Of a stretch of DNA of 30,918 bases, positions 23,148 to 29,924 are shown in pieces; position 1 is the stretch's first letter, and every line of letters begins with the position of its first letter. The DNA lies in contig JBFKAV010000022.1 in NCBI GenBank assembly GCA_041621405.1, forward strand, positions 1 through 30,918. Reading direction: 5' to 3'. Both the position numbers and the translations under genes were made by a program. Under the pieces are notes generated by a model. That model ran no database searches. It was not told the origin of the DNA and was given only the letters and a program-made list of their open reading frames with translations. Source of the DNA: JBFKAV01 sp041621405. GTDB taxonomy: Bacteria > Pseudomonadota > Alphaproteobacteria > Rhodobacterales > Rhodobacteraceae.

Positions 23148-23173
23148 GGCCGGGGCCAAGGCTCCGGTCCTTT
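23148..23173 (+). terminator. Possible Rho-independent terminator after the corrinoid gene
   Basis: GGCCGGGGCC (23148-23157) pairs with GGCTCCGGTCC (23160-23170) with one bulged T and one G-U pair around a tiny loop, then TTTGCGTTCT follows. The stem is strong and the T-rich tail is short. It lies 26 bases after the corrinoid stop and would separate it from the next two genes. Confidence 0.5.
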
Positions 23174-23270
23174 GCGTTCTCGACCCATGGTTTCCCTTCG
23201 CTCCGGCCCGGTCTACCCTCTTCACACCGGCGCGCCCAGCGACCACATCTTAGGGCAAAGGAGCCGATCC

Positions 23271-23444
23271 ATGCCGCTCTCGCGCTTTCTCGTCCTGCTC
23301 GCCACAGTGCTTGTGGCCGGTGGTGCAACCGTCCTGCTTGGCACAGCGATCGCGCCACGGGATCCCGCGGTTTTCGCCCCGTGGGTAATCCTGTCCACGC
23401 TTGCCGCGGCGGCAGCCGTCGCCTTGCTCAGGCGGCGCCGGTGA
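23271..23444 (+). CDS. Unknown 57-aa membrane protein coupled to DUF1638
   Basis: A tiny two-segment membrane protein: LVLLATVLVAGGATVLL and WVILSTLAAAAAVALL, ending in four arginines. The ATG has AAGGAG seven bases upstream, one of the best ribosome sites in the window, which argues for a real gene despite its size. Its stop overlaps the GTG start of the DUF1638 gene (GTGA), so its translation should feed that gene. The arginine tail suggests a cytoplasmic C-terminus. Function unknown; I recognise no family. Confidence 0.7.
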   Translation: MPLSRFLVLLATVLVAGGATVLLGTAIAPRDPAVFAPWVILSTLAAAAAVALLRRRR

Positions 23445-24070
23445 TCGACGACCGCACCCTCACGCTTCGGGGCCTGGACCCCAGGGGCAAGGGGCGCGTG
23501 CTGCTGCTCGCCTGCGGCGCGCTTGCCCACGAGATCCTTGCGCTCAAGCGCATCAATGGCTGGAGCCACCTCGACCTCCAGTGCCTGCCCGCGATCCTGC
23601 ACAACCACCCCGAGCGCATCCCGGTCGCGGTGGAGCAGGCGGTCAAGGCCCACCGCGCGGACTACGAGTGCATCTTCGTCGTCTATGCCGATTGCGGCAC
23701 CGGCGGGCGACTCGCCGAGCTCTGCCGCGCGCTTGGCGTCGAAATGGTCGAGGGACCCCACTGCTATTCCTTCTTCGAAGGCAACGCCGCCTTCGCCGCC
23801 CGCGCCGAGGACGAGTTCACGGCCTTCTACCTGACCGACTTCCTGGTCCGGCAGTTCGACGCTTTCGTCTGGGAGCCGCTCGGCCTCGACCGCCATCCGG
23901 GCCTGCGGGACACCTATTTCGGCCACTACGAGAAGCTGGTCTACCAGGCCCAGACCGACGACCCCGCGCTTACCGCGAAGGCCGAGGCCTGCGCCCGCCG
24001 CCTGAAACTGACCTTCGAGCGCCGCTTTACCGGCTACGGCGACCTAGCCACCGCGCTTGCGGGGCTCTAA
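23441..24070 (+). CDS. DUF1638 protein
   Basis: A 209-residue soluble protein of the DUF1638 family, which from memory is found beside corrinoid methyltransferase genes in archaea and alphaproteobacteria; its biochemical role is not established. Recognisable parts are LLACGALAHEILAL near 22-35, VVYADCGTGGRLAELC at 80-95 and GPHCYSFFEG at 106-114. Cys25, Cys85 and Cys108 are candidate metal ligands by placement only. The start is a GTG overlapping the 57-aa gene stop by four bases; no ATG fits. It follows the corrinoid gene in the same direction, but a possible terminator lies between, so co-transcription is uncertain. Confidence 0.85.
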   Translation: MIDDRTLTLRGLDPRGKGRVLLLACGALAHEILALKRINGWSHLDLQCLPAILHNHPERIPVAVEQAVKAHRADYECIFVVYADCGTGGRLAELCRALGVEMVEGPHCYSFFEGNAAFAARAEDEFTAFYLTDFLVRQFDAFVWEPLGLDRHPGLRDTYFGHYEKLVYQAQTDDPALTAKAEACARRLKLTFERRFTGYGDLATALAGL

Positions 24071-24107
24071 CGGCAACCGGGGCGACAAGCGGGCCGATTG
24101 CCGTTCA

Positions 24108-24123
24108 TCGCCGGAACCGGCGA
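24108..24123. terminator. Small hairpin between convergent DUF1638 and sufE
   Basis: TCGCCGG (24108-24114) and CCGGCGA (24117-24123) are perfectly complementary around AA. It lies between two converging stops, where a two-way terminator is expected, but no T run follows on either strand. Confidence 0.35.
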
Positions 24124-24130
24124 AACTCCC

Positions 24131-24574
24131 TCAGGGGTTTCCCACCGGGACCCCTGCCGCCGCCGTGGCGAGTGCCCGGATCCGCGCCACCATCGCCCTG
24201 AGCCCGTTCGAGCGCTGCGCCGAGAGATGCTCGTGCAGCCCGAGCCGTGCCAGTTCGGCGCCGGCATTCACCTTCAGCAGTTCGCCGACCGTCAACCCCG
24301 AATAGAGCGCGCGCAGGATCGCGATAAGCCCGCGCACGATCATCGCATCGCTCTCGCCGCGGAAGCGGAACACCGCCCCCTGCCCTTCGCCCTCGATCTC
24401 GGGCAGGAGCCAGACCTGGCTGGCGCATCCGTCGACCTTGGTCGCCGGTACCCGGAACGCCTCCTCGAGCGGGGGCATGGCACGGCCGAGCTCGATGACG
24501 TGCCGGTAGCGGTCCTCCCAGTCGTCCAGGAACTCGAAGGTCTCGGCGATCTCCTCGAAGGCGGCGCTGGCCAA
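24131..24574 (-). CDS. sufE: SufE, sulfur-acceptor protein
   Basis: Accepts persulfide sulfur from the cysteine desulfurase and passes it to the SufBCD scaffold. The 147 residues match the family: FEEIAETFEFLDDWEDRYRH at the N-terminus and the sulfur-carrying Cys50 in KVDGCASQVWL, then RGLIAILRALYSGLT. The start appears to be TTG: there is no ATG or GTG in frame nearby, the TTG gives the family's usual beginning (MASAAFEEI), and GAGG stands eight bases upstream. It is encoded about 18 kb from the suf operon, alone on its strand between convergent and divergent neighbours. SufE usually partners SufS, while the desulfurase in this window is IscS-like. Confidence 0.93.
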   Translation of the reverse strand: MASAAFEEIAETFEFLDDWEDRYRHVIELGRAMPPLEEAFRVPATKVDGCASQVWLLPEIEGEGQGAVFRFRGESDAMIVRGLIAILRALYSGLTVGELLKVNAGAELARLGLHEHLSAQRSNGLRAMVARIRALATAAAGVPVGNP

Positions 24575-24698
24575 TGGGGCATCCTCACGCTGATCCTGCC
24601 TTTCACGTAGGGGGCCGGCGCGGCAACGTCCAGAGGGCGCGGGCTTTTCAAGCCCGCCGCTTTCCGCTAACCCGTGGCGGGAGAGACGAGGGACCCCA

Positions 24699-25181
24699 AT
24701 GCGCACTCCGCTGCTGGCCGTGCTGGCCCTGACGCTGACCTTGAGCGCCTGCGCGGCGGTCCGCGAGTCGCGCTTCAACCCCCTGAACTGGTTCGGCCAG
24801 AGCGAGGCCCGGGCCGCCCGCTCGGTACCGGCGGACGCCTATGCCCCGGTCCCCGATCCCCGCCCGCTGGTCGATCAGGTGATCGCGATGGCGGTCGAGC
24901 CGATCCCGGGTGGCGCGATCCTCCGCGCGACCGGCCTGCCGCCAACCCAAGGATTCTGGGATGCCGAGCTGGTGCAGGTCGAGGGCACCGAGGCGGCCCC
25001 GATCGACGCGGACGTGCTGGTCTTCGATTTCCGGATCTGGCCGCCGCCCTATGTGGCGCGCGCCGGAACGCAGCCGTCGCGCGAGGTCGAGGCGGCTACC
25101 TACCTCACCCTCAATGACCTCGACGGCGTCAGGCGCATCGTCGTGCGCGGGGCGCGCACCGAGCGCGTGACCCGGCGCTGA
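24699..25181 (+). CDS. Putative lipoprotein of unknown function
   Basis: A 160-residue protein with a clear lipoprotein signal: a MRTPLLAVLALTLTLSAC stretch with the lipidated cysteine at 18. The mature part is probably periplasmic and membrane-anchored. It contains RFNPLNWFGQSE near 25, a recurrent motif I remember from unnamed Rhodobacterales lipoproteins, and a beta-rich remainder (GAILRATGLPPTQGFWDAEL, FDFRIWPPP). No catalytic motif is seen. GAGG lies seven bases before the ATG. It is divergent from sufE and converges on RNase D, with seven bases between stops. Confidence 0.85.
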   Translation: MRTPLLAVLALTLTLSACAAVRESRFNPLNWFGQSEARAARSVPADAYAPVPDPRPLVDQVIAMAVEPIPGGAILRATGLPPTQGFWDAELVQVEGTEAAPIDADVLVFDFRIWPPPYVARAGTQPSREVEAATYLTLNDLDGVRRIVVRGARTERVTRR

Positions 25182-25188
25182 CGGTCTC

Positions 25189-26340
25189 TCAGAGCCGCAC
25201 CACCCGGATCTGGCCACCCTTGGCGGAAAGCGCGATCTCGCCTTCGCAGAGGCGGAGCGCATCGGCGCCGAACACCTCGCGGCGCCAGCCCTTCAGCGCC
25301 GGCAAGTCGCGGGCGCCCGCGGCCATCGCATCAAGCTCGCTCGCCGTGGCGATCAGCTTCGCCGCCACCCCTTCGGAATCCGAGCGTGCCTTGAGCAGCA
25401 CCCGCAACAGGTCGGCCAGCGCCGGATTGCCCTGCGACGGGCGCTCGTCCTCGAGCGGGCGCGGCAGGGCATCCTGCGGCAACGCCAGCGCCCTGTTCAC
25501 GGCTTCGAGGATTCCCTCGGCGATCGCACCTTTCCGCGCCTCGCGCAGCAAGAGGCGCGAGCGCCCCAGCTCTTCGTGGCTCGTCGGCCGCGTCGAGGCG
25601 AGCTCCATCAGTGCTTCGTCCTTGAAGACCCGGCTTCTGGGCACATTCCTTTCCTGCGCGTGATCCTCGCGGAACCGCGCGAGTTCCCTGACCACCGCGA
25701 GAAACCGCGGCGAGGAGGATCGGGTCCTGATCCGCATCCACGCCTCGTCGGGTCGGGTGATGTAGGTCTCAGGGTCGATCAGGACGGCGAGTTCCTCCTC
25801 CACCCAGGCCGTGCGGTTCGTCTTCTCGAGTTGGCGCGCCAGGTGTTCGTAGATCGGTCTGAGATGCGTCACGTCGGCCAGCGCGTAGGCCTTCTGCGCC
25901 TCGGTGAGCGGCCGCCGCGACCAGTCGGTGAAGCGCGAGGTCTTGTCGATCCCTGCCCGCGCGATGCGCTTGACCAGTGTCTCGTAGCCCACCTGTTCGC
26001 CGAAGCCGCAGACCATGGCGGCCACCTGGGTGTCGAACAGCGGATGCGGGATCACCCCGCCTTCGGTGTAGAAGATCTCGAGGTCCTGGCGGGCAGCGTG
26101 GAACACCTTGACGGTGCCCTCGTGGGCCAGAAGCTCGTAGAGCGGCTTCAGCGACAGGCCTTCGGCCAGCGGATCGACCAGCACCGCTTCACCGTCGCCC
26201 GGCAGCGCCATCTGCACCAGGCAGAGCTTTGCCCAGTAGGTGCGCTCGCGCAGGAACTCGGTGTCGATCGTCACATAGGGCGCGGCCTTGGCCGCCTCGC
26301 AAAAGGCGGCGAGGCTCTCGGTGTCGGTGATGGTGCGCAT
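25189..26340 (-). CDS. rnd: Ribonuclease D
   Basis: A 383-residue 3'-to-5' exoribonuclease that trims tRNA precursors and other structured RNAs in the cytoplasm. The DEDDy exonuclease domain (1-170) shows Asp26 and Glu28 (TIDTEFLRERTYW), Asp in HAARQDLEIF, and the YALADVTHLRPIY Tyr-x3-Asp motif. An HRDC domain follows at about 205-285 (ERNVPRSRVFKDEALMELA), and a second, weaker one is likely at the C-terminus. Length fits the family. The ATG has no strong ribosome site. A GATAAT box lies about 27 bases upstream. It follows purN by 114 bases on the same strand and converges on the lipoprotein gene. Confidence 0.96.
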   Translation of the reverse strand: MRTITDTESLAAFCEAAKAAPYVTIDTEFLRERTYWAKLCLVQMALPGDGEAVLVDPLAEGLSLKPLYELLAHEGTVKVFHAARQDLEIFYTEGGVIPHPLFDTQVAAMVCGFGEQVGYETLVKRIARAGIDKTSRFTDWSRRPLTEAQKAYALADVTHLRPIYEHLARQLEKTNRTAWVEEELAVLIDPETYITRPDEAWMRIRTRSSSPRFLAVVRELARFREDHAQERNVPRSRVFKDEALMELASTRPTSHEELGRSRLLLREARKGAIAEGILEAVNRALALPQDALPRPLEDERPSQGNPALADLLRVLLKARSDSEGVAAKLIATASELDAMAAGARDLPALKGWRREVFGADALRLCEGEIALSAKGGQIRVVRL

Positions 26341-26366
26341 TGGGTGGAAAGTTGCCTGTTTGGTTC

Positions 26367-26372
26367 ATTATC
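26367..26372 (-). promoter_or_regulatory. Possible -10 box of rnd
   Basis: On the minus strand GATAAT matches the -10 consensus at five of six positions, in a local AT-rich patch 27 bases before the RNase D start codon. No good -35 box is seen at the right distance. Confidence 0.35.
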
Positions 26373-26454
26373 GGCCCGTCATAGGCACATCGCGCGGCCT
26401 TGGGAAGGGTGCCGGGTCACGGGCTACGCCGCGATCCGGCCCTGCGGCCGCCGC

Positions 26455-27042
26455 TCAGGGCAGAAGCACCGGCGTCCTGTCGCCCACCGCGAAGCGGCGC
26501 AGCACGGCCGGGTAGAGCCGGTGCTCCCAGGGCAGCACCCGGGCCGCCAGCGCCTCGGGCGAGTCGCCCGGCTCGACCGGCACCCGGGCCTGTCCGAGGA
26601 TCGGCCCGTCGTCGAGCTCGGGCGTGACCAGGTGCACCGTGCAGCCGGCCTCGGTGTCGCCCGCCTCAAGCGCGCGGGCGTGGGTGCGAAGCCCCCGGTA
26701 CTTCGGCAGGAGCGAGGGATGGATGTTGAGCATTCGTCCCCGCCAGCGCCGCACGAAGCCCTCGGTCAGCACGCGCATGAAGCCGGCGAGGCAGAGGATG
26801 TCCGGCGCCGCCGGAGTCAGCACAGCCTCCAGCGCGGCCTCGAAGTCCTCGCGCGAGGGATGGGCACGGTGATCCACAACCGCCGTCGGCACGCCGAGGG
26901 CCTCGGCCCTTGCCAATCCCCCTGCCCCGGGCAAGTTCGAGACGACGAGAACGGGTCGCGCCGGGTGGTCGCTTGACATGTCCCGGATCAGCGCCTCCAT
27001 GTTGGAGCCGCCTCCCGAGATCAGGATCGCGACCCGCTTCAC
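26455..27042 (-). CDS. purN: PurN, GAR formyltransferase
   Basis: Transfers formyl from 10-formyltetrahydrofolate to GAR to make FGAR. The 195 residues start with VKRVAILISGGGSNMEAL, the phosphate-binding loop, and have Asn106 and His108 in NIHPSLLPKYRG and Asp144 in PELDDGPILG, at the same numbers as in E. coli PurN. The start is a GTG that overlaps the purM stop as GTGA; no ATG fits. This order (purM then purN) is common and gives coupled translation of two consecutive-type enzymes of the pathway. The last residues (RTPVLLP) are intact. Confidence 0.96.
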   Translation of the reverse strand: MKRVAILISGGGSNMEALIRDMSSDHPARPVLVVSNLPGAGGLARAEALGVPTAVVDHRAHPSREDFEAALEAVLTPAAPDILCLAGFMRVLTEGFVRRWRGRMLNIHPSLLPKYRGLRTHARALEAGDTEAGCTVHLVTPELDDGPILGQARVPVEPGDSPEALAARVLPWEHRLYPAVLRRFAVGDRTPVLLP

Positions 27043-28085
27043 CGTAGCGTGCCCTCGTAGGTCACGCCCTTGCCCTTCACCACGCGACCTAGTGCCGTCA
27101 CCCTCTCGCCGTCCGTTGCCAGCGCCCGCGCCACCATCTCGGCATGCGAGGGCGCCACGACGGCGATCATCCCGATGCCGCAGTTGAAGGTCTTCAGGAT
27201 CTCCGCCTCGGCGATTTCTCCAGCCGCGGCCAGCCAGCGGAACACGGGCGGCAGCGGCCAGGCCGAGAGGTCCACCTCGGCACCGAGCCCCTCGGGCAGC
27301 ACGCGCGGCAAATTCTCGGTGATGCCGCCCCCGGTGATGTGGGCGAGCGCATGGACCCCGCCCGCGCCGATCGCCGCCAAGGCCGGCTTCACGTAGAGCC
27401 GCGTCGGCGCGAGCAGCGCCGCGCCAAGGCTCGCCTCCTCGTTCCAGGGCGCCGGCCTGTCCCAATCGAGCCCGGCCGCGGTGACCAGATGGCGCACAAG
27501 GGAATAGCCATTGGAATGCAAGCCGCTCGAGGCGAGCCCGAAGAGGAGGTCGCCTTCGTCCACACCCTTCGGCAGGTCCCGCCCCCGTTCCATCGCCCCC
27601 ACCGCGAAGCCCGCGAGGTCGAAGTCGGCGCCGTGATACATTCCCGGCATCTCGGCCGTCTCGCCGCCGATGAGCGCGCAGCCCGAGGCCGTGCAGGCCC
27701 CGGCGATGCCTTCGATCACCTGCGCCGCCTGCGCCACCTCGAGCCGGCCGGTGGCGAAATAGTCGAGGAAGAACAGCGGTTCCGCCCCCTGGCAGACCAG
27801 GTCGTTGACGCACATGGCGACGAGGTCGGCGCCGATCGTCTCGTAGGCGCCGGTGTCGATGGCGATCCTGAGCTTGGTGCCCACCCCGTCCGTCGCCGCC
27901 ACCAGGATCGGGTCCTCGTAGCCCGCGGCCTTGAGGTCGAACAGCGCCCCGAAGCCACCCAGACCGGCCATCGTGCCGGGCCGCGCGCTGGCCGCGGCCG
28001 CGGGCTTGATCCGCTCGACGAGCGCGTTGCCGGCGTCGATGTCCACTCCCGCCTCGGCGTAGCTCGCGCCCTTGCGTCCGGTCAT
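27039..28085 (-). CDS. purM: PurM, AIR synthase
   Basis: Closes the imidazole ring of FGAM with ATP to give AIR. The 348 residues match the family: YAEAGVDIDAGNALVERIKP at the N-terminus, VAATDGVGTKLRIA, the CVNDLVCQGAEPLFFLDY core, IGGETAEMPGMY near 150, SSGLHSNGYSLVR and a HITGGGITENLPRVLP segment. I use the ATG giving MTGRKGASYAEAG, with GGGGG five bases upstream; an ATG 12 bases earlier is possible, as is a GTG further out. It ends in an overlap with purN. The upstream region holds the tRNA gene on the other strand. Confidence 0.96.
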   Translation of the reverse strand: MTGRKGASYAEAGVDIDAGNALVERIKPAAAASARPGTMAGLGGFGALFDLKAAGYEDPILVAATDGVGTKLRIAIDTGAYETIGADLVAMCVNDLVCQGAEPLFFLDYFATGRLEVAQAAQVIEGIAGACTASGCALIGGETAEMPGMYHGADFDLAGFAVGAMERGRDLPKGVDEGDLLFGLASSGLHSNGYSLVRHLVTAAGLDWDRPAPWNEEASLGAALLAPTRLYVKPALAAIGAGGVHALAHITGGGITENLPRVLPEGLGAEVDLSAWPLPPVFRWLAAAGEIAEAEILKTFNCGIGMIAVVAPSHAEMVARALATDGERVTALGRVVKGKGVTYEGTLR

Positions 28086-28167
28086 GTCGGCCCCCATCTC
28101 AGCGCCCGCGCGCGCCACGAGCGGCCTCTAGCAGCAGCGCGCGTCACAGTCTACCGCGCCCAGAGGC

Positions 28168-28196
28168 TTGACCGCCTCCGGTCCCGACCCTACCCA
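28168..28196 (+). promoter_or_regulatory. Possible promoter of the CAU tRNA
   Basis: TTGACC (28168-28173), 17 bases, then TACCCA (28191-28196). The -35 is good and the -10 poor. A start about seven bases after the -10 would lie at the edge of the tRNA. Confidence 0.3.
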
Positions 28197-28205
28197 CATC
28201 CTCAG

Positions 28206-28281
28206 GGGCCCGTAGCTCAACGGTTAGAGCAGAGCGCTCATAACGCTTAGGTTGGGGGTTCGAATCCCTCCGGGCCTACCA
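28206..28281 (+). tRNA. tRNA with anticodon CAU, probably tRNA-Ile2
   Basis: A complete 76-base cloverleaf with encoded CCA. Acceptor GGGCCCG pairs with CGGGCCT (first pair G-U), the D stem is GCTC/GAGC, the anticodon stem GAGCG/CGCTT carries loop CTCATAA with anticodon CAT, the variable loop has five bases, and the T arm is GGGGG-TTCGAAT-CCCTC. A paired first position excludes initiator tRNA. A CAU anticodon means either elongator Met or the lysidine-modified Ile2 that reads AUA. The C4-G69 and C5-G68 pairs are recognised by TilS in E. coli and the arm resembles E. coli Ile2, so Ile2 is favoured; this identity is inference. Confidence 0.96.
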
Positions 28282-28321
28282 GACGCCCCAGGGGTGGCGA
28301 GACGCGGGGAGAGCACGGGCA

Positions 28322-29077
28322 ATGCAGATCGACCATGTCGCCGCCATCGTCACCGGCGCCGCCTCCGGCCTCGGGGCAGCCACGGCGCGGGCACTTCGCG
28401 CAGCGGGCGCGGCCGTGACCCTCGTCGATCGGGACGCCGACCGCGGACCTGCGCTGGCCGAGGAAATCGGCGCGAGCTTCGTGCAGACCGACGTGACCAG
28501 CGATGCCGCGGCGCGCGCGGCGATCGCCGCGGCCAAGGAGGCAATGGGTCGGGTGACTACGCTCGTCAACTGCGCTGGAATCGCCACCGCCGAGCGCGTG
28601 CTGGGCCGCGCCGGGCCGCACACGCTCGAGAGCTTCGAGCGCACCCTGGCCGTCAACCTCACCGGCAGCTTCAACATGATCCGCCTCGCCGCGGCCGAGA
28701 TGGCCGGCAACGAGCCGGGGTCGGATGGCGAGCGCGGCGTCATCGTGAACACCGCGTCGATCGCCGCCTTCGACGGCCAGAAGGGCCAGGCCGCCTATGC
28801 CGCCTCGAAGGCTGGCATCGCCGGGCTGACCTTGCCGGTCGCACGCGATCTCGCCTCGCTTGGCATCCGCGTGAACGCGATCGCGCCGGGGGTGTTCCTG
28901 ACGCCGATGCTCGAAAGCCTCGGCGCCGAGGTGCAGCAGAGTCTCGCTGCCGACGTGGTCTTCCCGCGGCGCCTGGGGCGGCCGGAAGAGTTTGCCGCGC
29001 TGGTCCGCTTCCTCATCGAGGCTTCCTATCTCAATGGCGAGACGATCCGCCTCGATGGCGCGCTGAGGATGCGGTGA
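28322..29077 (+). CDS. Short-chain dehydrogenase, HSD17B10-like
   Basis: A 251-residue SDR enzyme close to mitochondrial 3-hydroxyacyl-CoA dehydrogenase type 2 (HSD17B10). Nucleotide-binding motif TGAASGLG at 11-18, Asp36 (VDRD) for NAD preference, NCAG at 83-86, Asn112, and the catalytic Ser146, Tyr159 and Lys163. The similarity to the human enzyme, as I remember it, runs through HTLESFERTLAVNLTGSFNMIRL, RGVIVNTASIAAF and the C-terminal FLNGETIRLDGA-like block. Likely reaction: NAD-dependent oxidation of a short- or branched-chain 3-hydroxyacyl-CoA in beta-oxidation or isoleucine breakdown. GGGGAGAG lies eight bases before the ATG. No other fatty-acid gene is adjacent. Confidence 0.92.
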   Translation: MQIDHVAAIVTGAASGLGAATARALRAAGAAVTLVDRDADRGPALAEEIGASFVQTDVTSDAAARAAIAAAKEAMGRVTTLVNCAGIATAERVLGRAGPHTLESFERTLAVNLTGSFNMIRLAAAEMAGNEPGSDGERGVIVNTASIAAFDGQKGQAAYAASKAGIAGLTLPVARDLASLGIRVNAIAPGVFLTPMLESLGAEVQQSLAADVVFPRRLGRPEEFAALVRFLIEASYLNGETIRLDGALRMR

Positions 29078-29091
29078 CACGCCGCGGATGG

Positions 29092-29126
29092 GAGGCGGCT
29101 GCCGCCTCGGGGGCCATCGAGCCCCC
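29092..29126 (+). terminator. Two adjacent hairpins after the dehydrogenase gene
   Basis: GAGGCGG (29092-29098) pairs with CCGCCTC (29102-29108) around CTG, and directly after it GGGGGC (29109-29114) pairs with GCCCCC (29121-29126) around CATCGA. They start 14 bases after the stop codon. No T run follows, so they may act as a Rho-independent-like stop or as an RNA 3'-end protector. Confidence 0.4.
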
Positions 29127-29195
29127 GCTCGGCGGCTCGGGCGCCCGGGCCCGCCGCACCGCAAGCCGGCCGATCGACCAGAACGGGGGCAACCA

Positions 29196-29840
29196 ATGCT
29201 TGGCTCAGAGCCTCCACATCCGCGACAGAACCGCGTGCTGCCGACCGGCGCGATCGTCGCGCATCCGGCGCGCGGGTTCCTGATGGGCAACCGCGGCTGC
29301 CTGCACGACGCCGCGGGCCGACTCGGCCGGGCGCGCTGGCGCCATCGGCACTGGATCGCCTGCCTCACCGCATTCAAGAACCGCAAGCGCCCGCTCATGA
29401 CCGCCGGCCGCTACACCGAGCTATTCTTCCTGGACGAGGCCGTGGCGCTCGCCGCTGGCCACCGGCCTTGCGCGGAGTGCCGCCGCGCGGCCTATCGTGC
29501 CTTCCGCGTGGCCTGGGAGGCGGCCGGTCTGCCCGGCCGCAGCGCGGGCGAAATCGATCGGGTCCTCCACGCGTCCCGGGTTGGCCGCGACCGGGCACAG
29601 GTCACCCACAGGGCCGAGATCGCGGACCTGCCGGACGGGACCTACGTCGCCGGCCCGGATGCGCCGTACCTCGTTCTGGGACCTCACTTGGTGCCCTACG
29701 CGCCGGGCGGCTACGGCATCCTTCACCCGCGTCCGACGTCCGGCCGCGTCACCGTGCTGACTCCGGTTCCGACCGTTGCCGTCCTCCGCTCGGGCTACCG
29801 TCCGCTGTTCCACGCGACGGTGCGCCCGGTGCCCGCCTGA
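29196..29840 (+). CDS. Conserved protein of unknown function with CxxC motif
   Basis: A 214-residue soluble protein. I recall homologues in many proteobacteria and actinobacteria, annotated only as hypothetical. Its most distinctive region is residues 28-100: FLMGNRGCLHD, WRHRHWIACLTAFKNRKRPLM, GRYTELFFLDEAVALAAGHRPC and CRRAAYRAF. Cys92 and Cys95 form a CxxC that, with His89 and other cysteines (Cys35, Cys56), could hold zinc. The C-terminal half is beta-rich with a conserved LPDGTYV, GGYGI and LTPVPTVAVL pattern. The HRPCAECRR segment superficially recalls the zinc-binding part of Ada, but I would not assign that family. The ATG has GGGGG six bases upstream. Confidence 0.82.
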   Translation: MLGSEPPHPRQNRVLPTGAIVAHPARGFLMGNRGCLHDAAGRLGRARWRHRHWIACLTAFKNRKRPLMTAGRYTELFFLDEAVALAAGHRPCAECRRAAYRAFRVAWEAAGLPGRSAGEIDRVLHASRVGRDRAQVTHRAEIADLPDGTYVAGPDAPYLVLGPHLVPYAPGGYGILHPRPTSGRVTVLTPVPTVAVLRSGYRPLFHATVRPVPA

Positions 29841-29845
29841 GCCGA

Positions 29846-29894
29846 GGGGCACAAGGCCCCGAGGCGAGGCAAGGGTTATCGCCCCGCAGGGGCG
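29846..29894. terminator. Two hairpins between convergent genes
   Basis: GGGGC/GCCCC (29846-29850 and 29856-29860) and CGCCCC/GGGGCG (29880-29885 and 29889-29894) lie in the 84-base gap between the unknown 214-aa gene and the ABC-F gene, which converge. Two-way termination is likely from position; no T run is present. Confidence 0.4.
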
Positions 29895-29924
29895 GCCGCT
29901 GGAGGCGCGGCGGTGCAAGGGGAA

